DNA of 56,000 nt from an uncultured Dorea sp. (GTDB lineage Bacteria; Bacillota; Clostridia; Lachnospirales; Lachnospiraceae): the NCBI GenBank assembly GCA_947652615.1, contig CANTDX010000019.1:1-56000 (forward strand), in the 5' to 3' direction. The translations under genes and the position numbers were made by a program. Positions 34,527 to 43,175 of the stretch are shown piece after piece. Position 1 is the first letter of the stretch, and each line of letters opens with the position of its first letter. The notes under the pieces are model-generated. The model ran no database searches and was not told the DNA's origin. It saw nothing but the letters and a program-made list of their open reading frames with translations.

Positions 34527-37096
34527 TGGGAACGGATGGACAGACAGGCAGACATTTGCTTCTGGCCGGCATCATCACTGCGTTCAGTGTGATATTGATA
34601 ATGATCACGATGGTGATGTCGTGGGAGCTATGGATGGTTCCGCTGTTTATGATGAGCAATTTGAGTGTGTGGTTTCTACATATTGCAAGGCTTGGCTCAG
34701 GAGGGTTTTATGAGAACCTGTGCGCCGGACTGCTGATGACAGAGTTCTTCTTTTTCGGAGTGCATGAAAGCAGCCTTTTTGATATGCCGGGGGTGGCATG
34801 TATCATGGTCCTTGCTTTATTTATGTTGGATAAAAAGTGGATGCTGTATATGATAGAGACTCTTTATGGATTTGCGGTGCTGTATCATTTCCTGATTCTG
34901 CATACGATCTCTCATAATATGGAGATTTGGGAGATAATCCGTCTGGGGCTTGGTATTGTAGTGACAACAGGCGCGGTATTGCTCGCAAAGTTCTGGATCA
35001 ACAGACGGAGGGAGCAGCGGAAGTACTACGACATTGCTTTTGCCAAGATGGAGACGGCCGGACGGCAGAACGCCGATTTTCTCTCGAATGTCTCCCATGA
35101 GCTCCGAACTCCGATCAACATGGTGATCGGACTCAGCGAGGTTACGCTGGGGAAGGATATTTCCCCGGAGATTCGGACAGATATGCAGTCCATACAGTTG
35201 GCAGGTAAGCGTCTCTCCAACCAGATTAACGATATGCTTGACTATACGGAGATCGTGGAAGGTACGCTGACTCCGGTGAAGGAAAAATATATGATCACTT
35301 CGGTGCTGAATGATGTGATCACCATGACGGGGATGCAGAGCGGAAGGCACCAGCTTGAGTTGGTGTTTGATATCAATCCGAAGGTGCCGGCGGTTCTGGT
35401 GGGAGATGCCGAGAAGATCTCCCATGTACTTAAGATCCTGGTGGAGAATGCGATCAAGTTCACTGAACAAGGCGGTATCAACGTCTGTATTGACTATCGG
35501 CAGGAGAGCTATGGAATCAATCTGATCATAGACATTTATGATACAGGAATCGGCATGACAGAATCCCAGCTTACGCAGATGTATGATGCATTTTACCAGG
35601 CAGATACAGGAAGCAGCCGTTTCGCAGGAGGATTAGGGCTAGGTCTTCCCATTGCGAGAGGGATTCTGAATGCGATGGGAGGCTTTGTCCATTTTGACAG
35701 TGAACGGCAGCACGGACTGCATGCTCATATAGCTGTCCCGCAGGGAGTGGCGGACGTGTCTCCGTGCATCGTGCTTCCCAATGCGGATCAGTTCTGTATT
35801 GGCTGCTATTTCAGACCGGAAAAATATTCCTGCGATGATGTCAAAGGCTATTATGATAGATTGATTCTGCATATGGTGGAGGGGCTTGGTGTCGAGGGAT
35901 ATCAGGTTCATAATTTTGAAGGACTGAAAAAATTGCAGCGCAGCTATAAGCTGACTCATGTATTTATTGCACAGGCCGAATATGAAGAGTATCAGGATTA
36001 TTATGAGAAGCTGGCGGATACGCTTCGGGTGGTCGTGATCTCGGAACGGGGATATACCTTAAGCAGGGGAAGCAGGCTGTCAGTGATCCACAAGCCGTTT
36101 TCGGCGCTGTCGGTTGTGAACCTGTTAAGCGGAGCCGGAAGAGGGGATGGATTCGAAGATGCGCAGGCTGTGGGCAGAATGCCGTTTACTTGTGAGGGAG
36201 TCCGGGCGCTGGCTGTGGATGATGAGGAGATGAATCTGGTGGTTGCCAAAGGTGTCTTAGGCAGTTATGAGATGGAGGTAGATATCTGCCAGAGTGGAAG
36301 AGAAGCAATCGAACGCTGCAGCAGGATTCCTTATGAAGTCGTCTTTCTGGATCATATGATGCCGGGCTTTGACGGTGTAGAGACATTGAAACAGCTTCGT
36401 GAGATCAATAACGGAATGTATCAGGATGTGCCAGTGATCGCATTGACTGCCAATACCGTCAGCGGCGCGCGGGAGATGTTCCGAAATGAGGGATTTACAG
36501 AATTTATCCCCAAGCCGATCGAACGTTCCGTTCTGGAACGGGTGCTGCGCCGGGTGCTGCCTGAGGAATGTATACAATATAAGACCGAGAATAGTTTTAA
36601 GGATACGTCCGCCGAAGAAATAAGCCAGGATATCAAGGCTGATTCTTTGGAAGACATCTCTGCAGATGAAGAGACAGAACAGGCAGGCGATGCGGCGGAT
36701 ACTGCTGCAGAGGAAGCGGAGACACTGGTATCCTCCCTTCCGAAAGAGCAGCTTGTGCAGGCTGGAGTCAATGTGAAGATGGGACTTGGCTACTGTTGTG
36801 GAGAGGAAGAATTCTATCTGGAGATGCTGCGGATGTTCTGCGCTCAGAGTGAAGAGAAGAGAGAAGAGCTGATTGCACTGTATGAATCCGAGAACTGGGC
36901 GGATTATGCGGTCAAAGCTCACGCGTTGAAGAGTACGTCTCTGACGATTGGGGCAGAGACGCTGTCTGCGCATGCGAAGACATTGGAACTTGCAGGCAAA
37001 AGCGGGGATATAGAATATATTCGGGAGAATCACTCCATATTGCTGCGTATGTATGAAGAAGTCTGCGGGAATATCCATGACTACATAACACTATGA
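34526..37096 (+). CDS. Hybrid histidine kinase with degenerate receiver, receiver and Hpt domain
   Basis: Protein of 856 aa. About five membrane helices occupy 12-155. The HisKA site is NADFLSNVSHELRTPINMVI (His at about 191). The ATPase domain spans about 290-410 (N-box HVLKILVENAIKF, G2 GGLGLGLPIARGIL). Residues about 420-545 read like a receiver that has lost its acidic pocket. A true receiver follows (VRALAVDDEEMNLVVAKGVL, Asp in VVFLDHMMPGFDGVE, Lys in IPKPIERSVLERVL). An acidic linker (about 690-745) leads to an Hpt domain whose His lies in AVKAHALKSTSLTIGAETLS (about 798). The set His-Asp-His suggests relay to the lone receiver encoded just upstream. There is no DNA-binding domain. Confidence 0.92.
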   Translation: MGTDGQTGRHLLLAGIITAFSVILIMITMVMSWELWMVPLFMMSNLSVWFLHIARLGSGGFYENLCAGLLMTEFFFFGVHESSLFDMPGVACIMVLALFMLDKKWMLYMIETLYGFAVLYHFLILHTISHNMEIWEIIRLGLGIVVTTGAVLLAKFWINRRREQRKYYDIAFAKMETAGRQNADFLSNVSHELRTPINMVIGLSEVTLGKDISPEIRTDMQSIQLAGKRLSNQINDMLDYTEIVEGTLTPVKEKYMITSVLNDVITMTGMQSGRHQLELVFDINPKVPAVLVGDAEKISHVLKILVENAIKFTEQGGINVCIDYRQESYGINLIIDIYDTGIGMTESQLTQMYDAFYQADTGSSRFAGGLGLGLPIARGILNAMGGFVHFDSERQHGLHAHIAVPQGVADVSPCIVLPNADQFCIGCYFRPEKYSCDDVKGYYDRLILHMVEGLGVEGYQVHNFEGLKKLQRSYKLTHVFIAQAEYEEYQDYYEKLADTLRVVVISERGYTLSRGSRLSVIHKPFSALSVVNLLSGAGRGDGFEDAQAVGRMPFTCEGVRALAVDDEEMNLVVAKGVLGSYEMEVDICQSGREAIERCSRIPYEVVFLDHMMPGFDGVETLKQLREINNGMYQDVPVIALTANTVSGAREMFRNEGFTEFIPKPIERSVLERVLRRVLPEECIQYKTENSFKDTSAEEISQDIKADSLEDISADEETEQAGDAADTAAEEAETLVSSLPKEQLVQAGVNVKMGLGYCCGEEEFYLEMLRMFCAQSEEKREELIALYESENWADYAVKAHALKSTSLTIGAETLSAHAKTLELAGKSGDIEYIRENHSILLRMYEEVCGNIHDYITL

Positions 37097-37115
37097 TATC
37101 AGGAGGAAGCATTGC

Positions 37116-39776
37116 GTGATAAAAAAATGGTTTGAAATCATCTTCGACCACAGGGTCAGTCTGCAGGAACGTATGTTTCGTATTGTCACAGGCATTTCTA
37201 TGTTGGCGTTGATGTTCATACTGCTCATGGGCAGGAGTGTTGTGAATCTGTTAATACTGGCGGTAAGCCTTGTGGTCATGTCGCTGATTGTGAAGATGAG
37301 TATCCGTAAGGACCGCATCCATACAGGAGCAACGGCCATATCGGTGCTGCTGCTTCTTCTGTTCCCAGTCAGCTTCTTTTCGGCGGGCGGATTCTTCAGC
37401 GGGATGCCGGAATGGTTCGTACTGTGCTTTATCTATATCTGCATAACTCTGGAAGGAAGGCGAATGATCACATTTTTCATTCTGTGCTTGTCAGAGATAC
37501 TGGGTTGCTATTATACGGCTTTTAATTTCCCGGAGTTTGTTGCCAGGAATACACAGGAGAGGTCCTTTTTTGATTCCTCGTTGTCTGTTATACTGGTGGG
37601 AATGCTGACAAGCGTGCTGCTGATGTTTCTGAACAGGCTCTATGTGAAAGAGAATGAGCTTGCTTTACAGCAGAAGAAAGAGATCGAAGAGCTTAATGAG
37701 GCGGAGAATCATTTCTTTTCCAGCATGAGTCATGAGATTCGTACGCCAATCAATACTATCATCGGATTGAACGAGATTATCCTGCGCGGAGATATTTCGG
37801 AAGATGTTGCGGAAAACGCAAGAAATATCCAGGGTGCAAGCAAGATGCTGCTCACATTGATCAATGATATACTGGATCTGTCCAAGATCAAATCAGGGAA
37901 GATGGAGATTGTGAATGTTTCCTATGAGACAGGGAAGCTCTTCTCGGAGATCGTCAATATGATATGGATCAAGGCGAAGGAGAAAGGGCTGGAATTCAGG
38001 CTCCATGTGGATCCGTCGATTCCCAGCATGCTCTGCGGAGATGAGGTGCGGATCAAGCAGGTCCTGATCAATTTGCTCAACAATGCCGTAAAATATACCA
38101 GCGAGGGCTCCGTCACGCTCTCTATTCGGTGTGAGCGTCTGACGCTCAACCGGGTGCGTGTCTGGTATTCTGTGGAGGATACCGGGCAGGGAGTCAAGAA
38201 GGAGAATATTCCTTATATCTTCAATGCTTTCCGCAGGGTGGATGAAGAGAAGAACCGCCATATTGAAGGAACGGGGCTGGGACTTAGCATCGTCCAGCAG
38301 CTAGTAGAACTGATGGGCGGTGAGATCAGCGTCAACAGTGTATATACCAAGGGGTCGACATTTATCATCATGTTGGAGCAGGATATTATAGATGATAAGG
38401 AACTGGGAACATTTACCCTTACTTCCCGGGCCCATGCCCATGAGGGGGAACGTTACAGACAGAGCTTCGAGGCGCCAGATGCGCATATTCTTGTGGTAGA
38501 TGACAACGATATGAACCTGGAGGTTGTGCGTAAGCTGCTTGCAGAGACAAAGATCCAGATAGATACGGCTTCAAGCGCCGCCGAATGCCTGAAGCTGACA
38601 CAGAATCAGTATTATGACGGTATTCTGATGGACCATATGATGCCCGAGATGGATGGAATAGAATGTTTCCATGCGTTGCGTACACAGCCGGGAGGGCTGT
38701 GTCAGACTGTGCCGGTAATCGCCCTGACAGCCAATGCAGGAAGCGATAATCAGCTTCTCTACCGCAAGGAAGGCTTCAGCGGGTACCTGGCCAAGCCGGT
38801 CAGCGGCGCACTGCTTGAGGCAGGCGTCTTAAGCATCCTTCCTAAGGAACTGGTACACTTGAACGAAGAGACGAAACAGGTAGATATTGAGAAGGATGTT
38901 CTGATCTTTGAGCATGCCAAAAGGCTTTCTGTAATGGTTACGACAGATAGTGTATGTGATCTTCCTGAATCGTTCAAGAAGAAATACCGGATCTCTGTGT
39001 GCCCTTACTATGTGCGAACAGACGAGGGACGTTTTCTGGATGAGATAGAGATTAAGGCGGATGAATTGCTGATGCATATGTCGAAAGGGCATAACGGCAG
39101 TTCGGAGCCTCCGGAGGTGGAAGACTATGAGAGATTCTTTGCGGAGAAGCTGACGGAAGCGCAGAATATCATCCATATCACTATGGCAAGTCATGTCAGC
39201 GAAGGGTATCGGAATGCGGTGGAAGCTGCGAAGTCTTTCGAGAATGTTACAGTGTTGGATTGCGGGCATCTTTCCAGCAGTATGGGACTTGCAGTATTAT
39301 GTGCAGTTTCCATGGCGGAGAATCATGCATCAAAGAATGAGATCGTGGACGCGGTAAGGAGACTCAGATATTATATTTCTTCTGATTTCATCATCGACAG
39401 CACGCATATGATGTGCCGGTCGGGGCGGATCTCCAAGCGGATACAGGTTCTCTGCGACGCGCTGCTTCTGCATCCGGTTATTGTGCTCAGGAAGAGCAAG
39501 ATGTCCGTCGGCAGTATGGAGATGGGGAATTTTGAACATGTGGCGAAACGCTATATCAGGAAGGTACTCCGGGATACAAGGAATATCGACAGGCGTATTT
39601 TATTTATCACATATGCCGGAATGGATGAGAAAAGGCTCGACTATATCCAATATCTGGTACGGCAGTACTGTCCGTTTGAAAGGGTGTATCTGCAAAAAGC
39701 TTCCTCTGCGATTGCAAGCAATTGCGGTCCAGGTTCCTTTGGTCTGCTGTTCATGAGAAAAAATGATATCATATAG
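37116..39776 (+). CDS. Hybrid histidine kinase fused to a C-terminal DegV (fatty-acid-binding) domain
   Basis: Protein of 886 aa. About five or six membrane helices occupy 20-170 with a short coiled coil to 200. HisKA: NHFFSSMSHEIRTPINTIIG (His about 206). ATPase: LINLLNNAVKYTSEGSV, VEDTGQGVK, GTGLGLSIVQQLVELMGG. Receiver about 455-590: ILVVDDNDMNLEVV, Asp in GILMDHMMPEMDGIE, Lys in GYLAKPVSGALL. Residues about 605-886 are an apparently complete DegV/EDD domain: VMVTTDSVCDLPESF, NGSSEPPEVEDYERFF, VTVLDCGHLSSSMG, SGRISKRIQVL and the terminal SNCGPGSFGLLFM. DegV proteins such as FakB bind fatty acids for FakA. The usual SSxLSGTY loop is replaced by TMASHVSEGYRNA. The gene follows the previous kinase gene by 19 bases. 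Confidence 0.92.
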   Translation: MIKKWFEIIFDHRVSLQERMFRIVTGISMLALMFILLMGRSVVNLLILAVSLVVMSLIVKMSIRKDRIHTGATAISVLLLLLFPVSFFSAGGFFSGMPEWFVLCFIYICITLEGRRMITFFILCLSEILGCYYTAFNFPEFVARNTQERSFFDSSLSVILVGMLTSVLLMFLNRLYVKENELALQQKKEIEELNEAENHFFSSMSHEIRTPINTIIGLNEIILRGDISEDVAENARNIQGASKMLLTLINDILDLSKIKSGKMEIVNVSYETGKLFSEIVNMIWIKAKEKGLEFRLHVDPSIPSMLCGDEVRIKQVLINLLNNAVKYTSEGSVTLSIRCERLTLNRVRVWYSVEDTGQGVKKENIPYIFNAFRRVDEEKNRHIEGTGLGLSIVQQLVELMGGEISVNSVYTKGSTFIIMLEQDIIDDKELGTFTLTSRAHAHEGERYRQSFEAPDAHILVVDDNDMNLEVVRKLLAETKIQIDTASSAAECLKLTQNQYYDGILMDHMMPEMDGIECFHALRTQPGGLCQTVPVIALTANAGSDNQLLYRKEGFSGYLAKPVSGALLEAGVLSILPKELVHLNEETKQVDIEKDVLIFEHAKRLSVMVTTDSVCDLPESFKKKYRISVCPYYVRTDEGRFLDEIEIKADELLMHMSKGHNGSSEPPEVEDYERFFAEKLTEAQNIIHITMASHVSEGYRNAVEAAKSFENVTVLDCGHLSSSMGLAVLCAVSMAENHASKNEIVDAVRRLRYYISSDFIIDSTHMMCRSGRISKRIQVLCDALLLHPVIVLRKSKMSVGSMEMGNFEHVAKRYIRKVLRDTRNIDRRILFITYAGMDEKRLDYIQYLVRQYCPFERVYLQKASSAIASNCGPGSFGLLFMRKNDII

Positions 39777-39815
39777 CATGTATTTAATATAAATTTTATA
39801 TTTTTAAGAAATTTG

Positions 39816-39842
39816 TTAGCACTCACTAAAAAAGAGTGCTAA
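39816..39842 (+). promoter_or_regulatory. CIRCE element (HrcA operator)
   Basis: TTAGCACTC (39816-39824), nine bases, GAGTGCTAA (39834-39842): a perfect match to the CIRCE consensus. HrcA represses heat-shock operons through this site. It lies just upstream of the promoter TTGACT (39850-39855), 17 bases, TATCAT (39873-39878), and controls htpG. Confidence 0.96.
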
Positions 39843-39849
39843 TTTTCTA

Positions 39850-39878
39850 TTGACTTTTAAAACCTGCCGTATTATCAT
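39850..39878 (+). promoter_or_regulatory. Promoter of htpG
   Basis: TTGACT (39850-39855), 17 bases, TATCAT (39873-39878), 8 bases downstream of the CIRCE half-site. Confidence 0.55.
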
Positions 39879-39929
39879 ATCTGTTAGGTTATTGAAGAAT
39901 ATTTATAAAATGAGGTAGGAGTGATAAAG

Positions 39930-42008
39930 ATGGCAGCAAAAAAAGGTAATTTATCAATCAGCAGTGAGAATATATTCCCGATCATCAAGAAGTGGGTATA
40001 TTCCGACCATGATATTTTCGCACGTGAAATGGTATCTAACGGATGCGATGCGATCACGAAGTTAAAGAAACTGGATATGATGGGAGAATATCAGTTGCCG
40101 GATGATTACAAACCGTCTATCAAGATAGAAGTGAATCCGGAAGAGAAGACGTTGAAGTTCACCGACAACGGACTTGGTATGACGGCCGAAGAGGTGGAAG
40201 AGTATATCACGCAGATCGCATTCTCCGGTGCGACAGAGTTTCTTGAGAAATACAAAGACAAGACGACAGAAGACGACATGATCGGTCATTTCGGACTTGG
40301 TTTCTATTCTGCGTTCATGGTGGCAGATGAGGTCCATATCGATACGCTTTCTTATAGAGAAGGAGCGAAGCCGGTACACTGGGTAAGCGACGGCGGCACC
40401 GAGTATGAGATGGATGAAGGCAATAAGGAAGGCGTGGGAACAGAGATCACCCTGTTCCTGAACGACGACAGTTTGGAGTTCTCTAACGAATACCGCGTTA
40501 GAGAGGTCATTGAGAAATACTGTTCATTTATGCCGGTAGAGATTTTCCTCTCCAAGGCGAATGCAGAGCAGGAGTATGAGACCATCGACGAGGCAGACTT
40601 GAAGGATGATGATGTGGTTGTCGAGCATATCCATGAGGAAGCCAAGATGGAGGAGAAGGAGAACGAAGACGGCGAAAAAGAGATGGTTGAGGTAGAACCT
40701 GCCAAAGAGAAGGTGAAGATCAATAAGCGTCCGGTCTCCTTAAGTGATATCCATCCGCTGTGGACCAAGCACCCAAACGACTGTTCTGATGAGGATTATC
40801 AGGAGTTCTACCGCAAGGTGTTCTTAGATTACAAGGAGCCGTTGTTCTGGATCCATCTGAACATGGATTATCCGTTTAATTTGAAGGGAATCTTATATTT
40901 CCCGAGAATCAATACGGAGTATGATTCGATCGAAGGAACCATTAAGCTATACAACAATCAGGTATTTATCGCCGATAATATCAAGGAAGTCATTCCGGAA
41001 TTCCTGATGGTGTTAAAGGGTGTGATCGATTGTCCGGACTTGCCGCTGAATGTATCAAGAAGTGCGCTGCAGAATGACGGATTCGTCAATAAGATCGCCG
41101 ATTACATTTCCAAGAAGGTGGCTGACAAGCTTTCCGGAATGTGCAAGACGAAGAGAGAGGATTACGAAAAATACTGGGATGATATCAGCCCGTTTATCAA
41201 GTTTGGCTGCCTGAAGGATGAGAAGTTCTGTGACAAGATGAAGGATGCGATCCTGTTCAAGAATATTGACAGCAAGTATCTGACGCTTAAGGACTGCATT
41301 GAGGAGAACGGCGGCGAGGTCGTTGAGCCGAACGATAAGAAGGATGAAGCCGAAGGCAGCGGTGATGAGAATACAGATGAGAACAAAGTAGAAGAGATCA
41401 AGACGACCATCTACTATGTGACGGATGAGATCCAGCAGAGCCAGTATATCAACATGTTCAGGAATCAGGGACAGGATGCGGTGATCTTAAGCCACAATAT
41501 TGATTCTCCGTTTATCACACAGTTAGAACAGAAGAATCCGACCATCCGTTTCCAGAGGATTGATGCGGATGTGACGGAGAATGTGAAGGAAGAGGTTGCA
41601 GAAGAGGATAAAGAAGCCTTCAAGGCGACGGCTGACAGCCTGATCGGGATCTTCCGCAAAGAGCTTGGCAATGACAAGTTAGATGTGAAAATAGAGAAGC
41701 TCAAAGACGAGAAGGTGGCGTCCATGATCACTCTGTCCGAGCAGAGCCGCCGTATGCAAGAGATGATGAAGATGTACGGCATGGGTAATATGGGCGGCAT
41801 GGATATGGGAGGCGACTGTACCTTGATTCTGAATGCGAACCATCCTCTGGTACAGTTTGTAGTTGACAACAAGGAACATGAGAATGTATCCATTATCTGC
41901 AAGCAGTTGTACGATCTGGCGATGCTGGCGCATAAGCCGCTGAACCCGGAGGAGATGACGGCGTTCGTTCAGAGAAGTAATGAAGTTATGATGCTCCTGA
42001 CAAAATAA
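39930..42008 (+). CDS. htpG: Molecular chaperone HtpG (Hsp90)
   Basis: Cytoplasmic ATP-dependent chaperone of 692 aa. The N-terminal GHKL ATPase is clear: DIFAREMVSNGCDAITKLKK (about 26-45), TDNGLGMTAEEVEEYI and IGHFGLGFYSAFMVAD. The middle domain has FWIHLNMDYPFNLKGILYFP and LNVSRSALQNDGFVNKIADY. A charged linker of about 40 residues (EEAKMEEKENEDGEKEMVEV) is longer than in E. coli. The C-terminal domain carries a Met/Gly-rich stretch MMKMYGMGNMGGMDMGG (about 610-626). ATG 39930 was preferred over GTG 39921 because GTAGGAG is then correctly spaced. CIRCE places it under HrcA control. Confidence 0.96.
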   Translation: MAAKKGNLSISSENIFPIIKKWVYSDHDIFAREMVSNGCDAITKLKKLDMMGEYQLPDDYKPSIKIEVNPEEKTLKFTDNGLGMTAEEVEEYITQIAFSGATEFLEKYKDKTTEDDMIGHFGLGFYSAFMVADEVHIDTLSYREGAKPVHWVSDGGTEYEMDEGNKEGVGTEITLFLNDDSLEFSNEYRVREVIEKYCSFMPVEIFLSKANAEQEYETIDEADLKDDDVVVEHIHEEAKMEEKENEDGEKEMVEVEPAKEKVKINKRPVSLSDIHPLWTKHPNDCSDEDYQEFYRKVFLDYKEPLFWIHLNMDYPFNLKGILYFPRINTEYDSIEGTIKLYNNQVFIADNIKEVIPEFLMVLKGVIDCPDLPLNVSRSALQNDGFVNKIADYISKKVADKLSGMCKTKREDYEKYWDDISPFIKFGCLKDEKFCDKMKDAILFKNIDSKYLTLKDCIEENGGEVVEPNDKKDEAEGSGDENTDENKVEEIKTTIYYVTDEIQQSQYINMFRNQGQDAVILSHNIDSPFITQLEQKNPTIRFQRIDADVTENVKEEVAEEDKEAFKATADSLIGIFRKELGNDKLDVKIEKLKDEKVASMITLSEQSRRMQEMMKMYGMGNMGGMDMGGDCTLILNANHPLVQFVVDNKEHENVSIICKQLYDLAMLAHKPLNPEEMTAFVQRSNEVMMLLTK

Positions 42009-42026
42009 ATAATGCAAAATGAAATG

Positions 42027-42073
42027 GCGGGGAACGCGAACCGGAGTGAATCCAGGGTGTTGTGCTCCCCGCT
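42027..42073. terminator. Shared terminator region between convergent htpG and the AraC-type gene
   Basis: GGCGGGGA near 42026 and TCCCCGC near 42065 form a GC-rich stem around a loop of about 30 bases. It lies between the stops of the two convergent genes and overlaps neither start. T-runs are short on both sides, so strength is uncertain. Confidence 0.5.
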
Positions 42074-42074
42074 T

Positions 42075-43034
42075 CTATATGCTTGTTTTTAAGGGTATAT
42101 TGGTCCAGGTACCGTCTGTTGCTATGTAGTAATAATCATCCCCGGTGGAAGGATTCATGTTCTTACCGTGAAGCTGGCGGTAGGCGCGCGGGCTGATCCC
42201 GTAATATTTCTCGAAGGTGCTTCCGAAATGCTGACGGCTGTTGTAACCGGATTGGAACGCCACATCCGTGATGGAGAGCGAGCTGTTGACCAGGAGGAAG
42301 ACGGAATGCTCTAACCGTTTGCGGTTAATGTAATCTGTGATAGTACAGTCCATATACTTGGTGAACAAGGACTGCAGGTATGATTTGTTGATACCGGCGT
42401 GTTCTGCAAGCGCGGGGATCCGTATCTCCTCTGTCAAGTGAGAGGCGATGTAATCACGGGCTTTTTTCAGGTAGAGCATACCGGTATTCTTGCTGTGGTC
42501 CAGCACACATTTGGAGAGCTCCAGCATCATTCGGAAGAACAGCAGCCGGATCAGGCATTTCTGGTCGGGACTGTAGTGATCCGACAGATCCCGCACATCA
42601 TTCTTGAAAGGGGTGTTGGTTCTCAATTGATTGATCAGGTCTTTCAGAGAATATCCCAGATGGCCTGTATCATTTCCGGCGAAATATTCTCCGGGGCGGC
42701 TAATGAACCTTGAAAAGGAAGGACTCTCGTCGGCTAATCCGGTTAAGCAGATGTCTGTCGCTGAACGAAGGCAAGAGAATTCCAGGTTCAGGATCGAACA
42801 GGGCCGGCCCTTAGGGATGGACAATTGGTGCAGGACATCGGCATTCAGGAAGATGAACTGCCGCTCCCTCAGACGGAATTCCTGTCCGTCTGCATAGATC
42901 AGGCAGCTTCCCTTCGTTACATACATGATCTCACAGCGGTGATGGCTGTGTGGGTACATACTGTACTCGGGCAGGTTCAGTGCGTAGAAAGCGGTGACGG
43001 TGATATATGGATTGCGGATGTCAAATAAGCTCAT
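42075..43034 (-). CDS. AraC-family transcriptional regulator
   Basis: Regulator of 319 aa with an N-terminal cupin-like domain (HSHHRCEIMYVTKGSCLIYA, about 28-47; RQFIFLNADVLHQL) and a C-terminal double helix-turn-helix (about 195-295). The first helix-turn-helix is IPALAEHAGINKSYLQSLFT and the second SITDVAFQSGYNSRQHFGST, followed by FEKYYGISPRAYRQ. Members with this architecture usually respond to sugars. No sugar operon is adjacent and the target is unknown. It diverges from gntR-clpC. Confidence 0.93.
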   Translation of the reverse strand: MSLFDIRNPYITVTAFYALNLPEYSMYPHSHHRCEIMYVTKGSCLIYADGQEFRLRERQFIFLNADVLHQLSIPKGRPCSILNLEFSCLRSATDICLTGLADESPSFSRFISRPGEYFAGNDTGHLGYSLKDLINQLRTNTPFKNDVRDLSDHYSPDQKCLIRLLFFRMMLELSKCVLDHSKNTGMLYLKKARDYIASHLTEEIRIPALAEHAGINKSYLQSLFTKYMDCTITDYINRKRLEHSVFLLVNSSLSITDVAFQSGYNSRQHFGSTFEKYYGISPRAYRQLHGKNMNPSTGDDYYYIATDGTWTNIPLKTSI

Positions 43035-43089
43035 GGCAGACCCTCCTTTATCTGATCTCTTATCAGTATAACATATTCGGCGCCTGCAT

Positions 43090-43113
43090 AGCTTACAATT
43101 TACCTTGTAAGCT
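43090..43113. promoter_or_regulatory. Inverted repeat in the araC-gntR intergenic region
   Basis: AGCTTACAA, six bases, TTGTAAGCT: a perfect 9-bp inverted repeat. Its right half contains the TTGTAA -35 hexamer of the gntR-clpC promoter. It may bind the divergent AraC-type protein or be a second GntR site. Confidence 0.6.
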
Positions 43114-43133
43114 TTCTGTAATTATGTTATAGT
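43105..43133 (+). promoter_or_regulatory. Promoter of gntR-clpC
   Basis: TTGTAA (43105-43110), 17 bases, TATAGT (43128-43133). The -10 lies within the operator palindrome at 43124-43146. Confidence 0.7.
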
Positions 43134-43146
43134 ATGCCTATAACAT
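43124..43146. promoter_or_regulatory. Probable GntR operator over the gntR-clpC promoter
   Basis: ATGTTATAG, five bases, CTATAACAT: a perfect 9-bp palindrome covering the -10 and the start region, 30 bases before the GntR start codon. YtrA-branch GntR regulators bind comparable palindromes at their own promoters. Autoregulation is inferred. Confidence 0.72.
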
Positions 43147-43175
43147 AAGATTCAAGATTAGAAAAGGTGATACGA

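Noticed and set aside
36257..37078. Minus-strand open frame of 273 codons opposite the hybrid kinase's receiver and Hpt region
   Set aside because: Antisense to clearly conserved domains and without a ribosome site or recognisable motif.
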